From contig JAJPJU010000143.1 of assembly GCA_021324035.1 (NCBI GenBank), forward strand, positions 1-8,698: 8,698 bases of DNA, read 5' to 3'. The translations under genes and the position numbers were made by a program. Shown here in pieces: positions 6,286 through 8,698 of the stretch; positions within the stretch are counted from its first letter, which is position 1; every line of letters begins with the position of its first letter. This stretch comes from Spartobacteria bacterium. GTDB taxonomy: Bacteria; Verrucomicrobiota; Verrucomicrobiia; Chthoniobacterales; UBA10450. The notes under the pieces are model-generated. The model was not told where the DNA came from, made no database searches, and worked only from the letters and a program-made list of their open reading frames with translations.

Positions 6286-6903
6286 ATGGCTTACGAATTA
6301 CCGAAACTACCTTACGACTATAACGCGTTGGAACCACACATCGACGCGCGCACGATGGAAATCCATTACAGCAAGCATCATCAGGCTTACGTCACGAACC
6401 TCAACAATGCGATCAAGGGCAAAGGCGACCTCGAGAAGAAGTCAGTCGAAGATCTGATTCGCAATCTGAATTCAGTTCCGGAAGATATTCGCGCAGCCGT
6501 GCGCAACAACGGCGGCGGTCATGCAAACCATTCGTTTTTCTGGAAAATCATGGGCCCGAACGCGGGCGGTGAGCCTAAAGGCAAACTGGCCGACGACATC
6601 AAATCAACCTTCGGCGGATTCGATCAATTCAAAGAAAAACTCGCAGACGCTGGGGTGAAGCGTTTCGGCAGCGGCTGGGCCTGGCTAATCAAGAACGGGA
6701 GCGGCAAGTTGGAAATCGTTTCGACGGCGAATCAAGACAGCCCGCTGATGGGCAAAGCAATTGCGGGAGCCGAAGGCACGCCGATTCTCGGGGTGGACGT
6801 CTGGGAGCACGCTTACTATCTCAATTATCAGAATCGCCGGCCCGATTACATCAAGGCGTGGTGGAACGTGGTGAATTGGGACGCAGTGGCGAAAAATTAT
6901 TGA
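6286..6903 (+). CDS. sodA: Superoxide dismutase, Fe/Mn family, Mn-type
   Basis: It converts superoxide to oxygen and hydrogen peroxide. The 205 residues have the complete ligand set: His27 (in EIHYSKHHQAYV), His82 (in GGGHANHSFFW), Asp171 and His175 (DVWEHAYY). Metal preference is inferred from two Mn-type signatures: 'GGGHANHSFFW' in place of the Fe-type 'AAQVWNHTFYW', and the second-shell glutamine at position 150 in 'NQDSP'. A cambialistic enzyme cannot be ruled out. Length is normal and there is no signal peptide, so it should be cytoplasmic. The ATG at 6286 gives the standard 'MAYELPKLPYDYNALEPHID' N terminus. The gene stands alone, with repeat elements in both flanking gaps, and is probably transcribed separately from shc and dapL. 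Confidence 0.95.
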   Translation: MAYELPKLPYDYNALEPHIDARTMEIHYSKHHQAYVTNLNNAIKGKGDLEKKSVEDLIRNLNSVPEDIRAAVRNNGGGHANHSFFWKIMGPNAGGEPKGKLADDIKSTFGGFDQFKEKLADAGVKRFGSGWAWLIKNGSGKLEIVSTANQDSPLMGKAIAGAEGTPILGVDVWEHAYYLNYQNRRPDYIKAWWNVVNWDAVAKNY

Positions 6904-6931
6904 GGCTAGACGCGTTGCTTTCGTGCAAGAA

Positions 6932-6998
6932 GTTGTAGAGGCGCTTGTGCCAAGCGCCTGTTTATAAGTTCGGCGTTTGACACAAACGCCGCTACAAC
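6932..6998. repeat. Paired-hairpin (REP/BIME-like) element directly upstream of dapL
   Basis: Two inverted 27-bp arms (6932-6958 and 6972-6998) match at 23 positions. Each has an outer GTTGTAG / CTACAAC and a perfect 8-bp hairpin: GGCGCTTG-tgc-CAAGCGCC (6940-6958) and GGCGTTTG-aca-CAAACGCC (6972-6990). The stems differ by a compensatory C-G to T-A change. The 13-bp centre is A/T-rich. The element ends seven bases before the GTG start of dapL and occupies most of the 102-bp gap after sod. It may affect dapL translation or stabilise sod mRNA. No T-tract follows, so it is not a standard terminator. Confidence 0.75.
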
Positions 6999-7005
6999 AA
7001 AAACC

Positions 7006-8241
7006 GTGGCTTACCTAAACGAAAACTATCTTAAACTTCAGGCGGGCTATCTCTTCCCCGAGATCGCGCGGCGTGTTCGGGAATTTTGCGAAAAAAATCC
7101 CGACGCGGCGAAACGATTGATCCGCTGCGGCATCGGCGACGTTACCGAACCGCTGCCGCAGGCGGCAATAAACGCAATCAAACTCGCGGCGGACGAGCTC
7201 GGCCGCCGGGAAACGTTTCGTGGGTACGGGCCGGAGCAAGGTTACGAATTCCTCAGGTCCGCGATCGCGCAGAAAGACTTTCGCGATCGCAAGATCGATA
7301 TCGCGGATGACGAAATTTTCGTTTCCGACGGATCGAAATGCGATTGTGGGTTTGTTTTGGACATCCTCGGCGATCAAAACAAGATCGCAGTGCCTGATCC
7401 GGTTTATCCGGTTTACGTCGACACAAATGTAATGGCGGGTCATACCGGCGCGCCGCGGAAGGATGGAAGTTATGAGGGCATCGTTTATTTGCCGGCCACG
7501 GCGGAGAACAATTTCGTTCCCGAGCCACCGAAAGAGCACGTCGATCTAATTTATCTTTGTTTCCCCAACAATCCGACGGGCGCGGTGGCGAGTCGAGAAC
7601 AGCTCGCACGCTGGATCGATTATGCGCGGCAGCACGATGCGCTGATTTTGTTCGATGCGGCCTACGAAGCTTACATTTCGGATCCGAAAATTCCTCATTC
7701 GATTTTTGAACTCGATGGCGCGCGCGAATGCGCGATGGAGTTTCGCAGTTTTTCGAAGATTGGAGGGTTTACCGGGGTTCGTTGCGGATTCACGGTTCTG
7801 CCGAAATCCGTGATGGGAAAAACGGATTCAGGAAAAAAGCTATCCCTGCATCCGCTGTGGCATCGGCGATGGAGCACGAAATCGAACAGTGTGAGTTATC
7901 CGGTGCAACGCGCGGCCGAAGCGCTGTATTCGGATGAAGGCCGTAAGCAATGCCGCACGTTGATCGATCATTACATGAGCAACGCAAAGATTTTGTACAA
8001 GGCGTGTGAAGAAATCGGTTTGAAGGTTTTTGGCGGCCAAAATGCGCCCTATGTGTGGGTTAGCACACCAACTGGTCTGACAAGTTGGCAAATGTTCGAC
8101 CGAATGCTCAATGAGATTAACGTGGTCATCACGCCGGGCGCGGGCTTTGGCGCCCAGGGTGAAGGTTATTTCCGAGTTTCAGCGTTCAACAGCCGTGAGA
8201 ACGCCGAAGAGGTGGCGCGGAGAATAAAGACGCTCGGGTAA
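7006..8241 (+). CDS. dapL: LL-diaminopimelate aminotransferase
   Basis: A PLP enzyme that converts tetrahydrodipicolinate plus glutamate directly to LL-diaminopimelate, by-passing the acyl-blocked steps of lysine and peptidoglycan synthesis. The 411 residues match the usual DapL length. Visible features: 'NENYLKLQAGYLFPEIARRV' at the N terminus, 'RCGIGDVTEPLP' (40-51), 'FRGYGPEQGYEFLR' (71-84), PNNPTG (187-192), Asp217 and Tyr220 in FDAAYEAY, the PLP lysine Lys251 in SFSKIGGFTGVRCGF, and the carboxylate-binding Arg390 in GYFRVSAF. This pathway variant occurs in plants, Chlamydiae, Verrucomicrobiota and scattered others, which supports the lineage guess. The start is a GTG without a Shine-Dalgarno site. 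It follows the hairpin repeat by seven bases, so initiation may be structured or start-proximal. No other lysine gene is adjacent. Confidence 0.95.
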   Translation: MAYLNENYLKLQAGYLFPEIARRVREFCEKNPDAAKRLIRCGIGDVTEPLPQAAINAIKLAADELGRRETFRGYGPEQGYEFLRSAIAQKDFRDRKIDIADDEIFVSDGSKCDCGFVLDILGDQNKIAVPDPVYPVYVDTNVMAGHTGAPRKDGSYEGIVYLPATAENNFVPEPPKEHVDLIYLCFPNNPTGAVASREQLARWIDYARQHDALILFDAAYEAYISDPKIPHSIFELDGARECAMEFRSFSKIGGFTGVRCGFTVLPKSVMGKTDSGKKLSLHPLWHRRWSTKSNSVSYPVQRAAEALYSDEGRKQCRTLIDHYMSNAKILYKACEEIGLKVFGGQNAPYVWVSTPTGLTSWQMFDRMLNEINVVITPGAGFGAQGEGYFRVSAFNSRENAEEVARRIKTLG

Positions 8242-8344
8242 CACCATCGTTCAGGGCGGGTCCACGGCCGATTAAGGGCAATCGCCGCTAGCTTTTGGTT
8301 GCGATCTACGTCAGGCGCGCAAGATTCCCGCCGGAGAATTTCCG
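8242..8344. other. Intergenic gap after dapL
   Basis: This 103-bp gap holds no convincing terminator and no strong promoter. The only structured part is the short hairpin at its right end (listed separately), which contains the ribosome binding site of the next gene. Confidence 0.4.
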
Positions 8345-8345
8345 G
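8331..8345 (+). promoter_or_regulatory. Ribosome binding site inside a small hairpin
   Basis: GGAG (8333-8336) is a good Shine-Dalgarno site eight bases before the GTG at 8345. It lies in a perfect 5-bp hairpin, CCGGA (8331-8335) and TCCGG (8341-8345), which also covers the first base of the start codon. Such a stem could hold back initiation. It may equally be chance. Confidence 0.4.
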
Positions 8346-8698
8346 TGGCCGACGAGAAACAAGACCTGCTCCAGCTTTATCGCTTTTGCTTTCTGATGCT
8401 GGCGGATGCCTCGAAAGCACAGGAGATTTTTCACGCGACGCTTCGCGAAGCTGCGCAACAGTCTGCCGACGGTGAGGCGCCGCGCGACCGGCTCTGGTTC
8501 TTTCGAAACGCGCGCTGGCGATGTCTGGAGGCCGGGGAACAGGGTTTGCAGCCGGAAGACGTCGATCTCGAACAGGAGGAATTGGCGGCATGGGGTCCGT
8601 CACAGATCGAAAAACTCGAGCCTCAGCAATTTGCAGTTTGGATTTCAGGCGCACCTGATCCGCAACGAACCGCGATGGCGCTGTTTTTTCTCAACGAA
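8345..8698 (+). CDS. Sigma-70/ECF-like protein, N-terminal 118 residues (cut by right edge)
   Basis: The frame is open from GTG 8345 to the right edge, 118 codons, with GGAG eight bases upstream. Residues 7-37 ('DLLQLYRFCFLMLADASKAQEIFHATLREAA') resemble region 2.1-2.2 of ECF sigma factors, where a 'YR.A..ML.D...AEDL.Q..F..A' pattern is usual. 'RDRLWFFRNARWRCLE' (47-62) fits the following helix, and 'DPQRTAMALFFLNE' (105-118) resembles the start of region 4. The promoter-recognition part lies beyond the window. The region 2 match is weak in the DNA-binding part, so it may be a divergent sigma-like protein or a partner of an anti-sigma factor, not a working sigma. Direction and spacing make it a separate unit from dapL. 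Confidence 0.6.
   Translation, partial: MADEKQDLLQLYRFCFLMLADASKAQEIFHATLREAAQQSADGEAPRDRLWFFRNARWRCLEAGEQGLQPEDVDLEQEELAAWGPSQIEKLEPQQFAVWISGAPDPQRTAMALFFLNE

Noticed and set aside
6977..6982. TTGACA as a dapL -35 box
   Set aside because: It falls inside the hairpin arm, and no -10-like sequence occurs at 15-18 bases; the base composition there is explained by the repeat.
1..8698. CRISPR array, tRNA or rRNA genes
   Set aside because: No regularly spaced direct repeats, and no cloverleaf or rRNA-like segments were found on either strand by reading.

Overview
The window is dense, ordinary-looking bacterial chromosome of moderately high GC content. It carries eight or nine complete or partial protein genes and several short intergenic inverted-repeat elements. 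The gene set fits a soil-type Verrucomicrobiota bacterium, perhaps Chthoniobacterales/Udaeobacter-like. It combines LL-diaminopimelate aminotransferase, hopanoid genes, a free-standing 23S-IVP four-helix-bundle gene, scarce Shine-Dalgarno sites and paired intergenic hairpin repeats. This placement is inferred from gene content; there is no rRNA or marker gene here to settle it.

Left part (1-2186): the minus strand holds the N-terminal 349 residues of an exported M3-family oligopeptidase, which runs off the left edge. It is divergent from a MarC-family membrane protein (plus). A 120-bp repeat-bearing gap then separates MarC from a convergent small secreted protein of unknown function (minus).

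Centre (2187-6102): a divergent promoter region leads into a hopanoid cluster on the plus strand. It contains hpnH (radical SAM adenosylhopane synthase), a four-helix-bundle (S23/IVP family) gene, and shc (squalene-hopene cyclase). SHC makes the C30 hopene skeleton and HpnH adds the adenosyl group that begins the C35 side chain, so the two enzymes act in succession. The small gene between them is bracketed by a 32-bp imperfect inverted repeat (27/32). The repeat overlaps the hpnH stop codon and the beginning of shc, so it looks like an inserted cassette.

Right part (6103-8698): a paired-hairpin repeat, an Mn-type superoxide dismutase, a second paired-hairpin repeat, dapL (lysine/peptidoglycan precursor synthesis), and the start of a sigma-70/ECF-like protein cut by the right edge. 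Both repeats are inverted pairs of a conserved flank plus a hairpin. Within each pair the stems differ by compensatory changes, which points to selection for, or copying of, a folded structure.

No tRNA, rRNA, CRISPR array, transposase or prophage gene was seen. The best candidates for something undescribed are the inverted-repeat-flanked four-helix-bundle cassette and the covarying hairpin pairs. The metabolic genes themselves are familiar.
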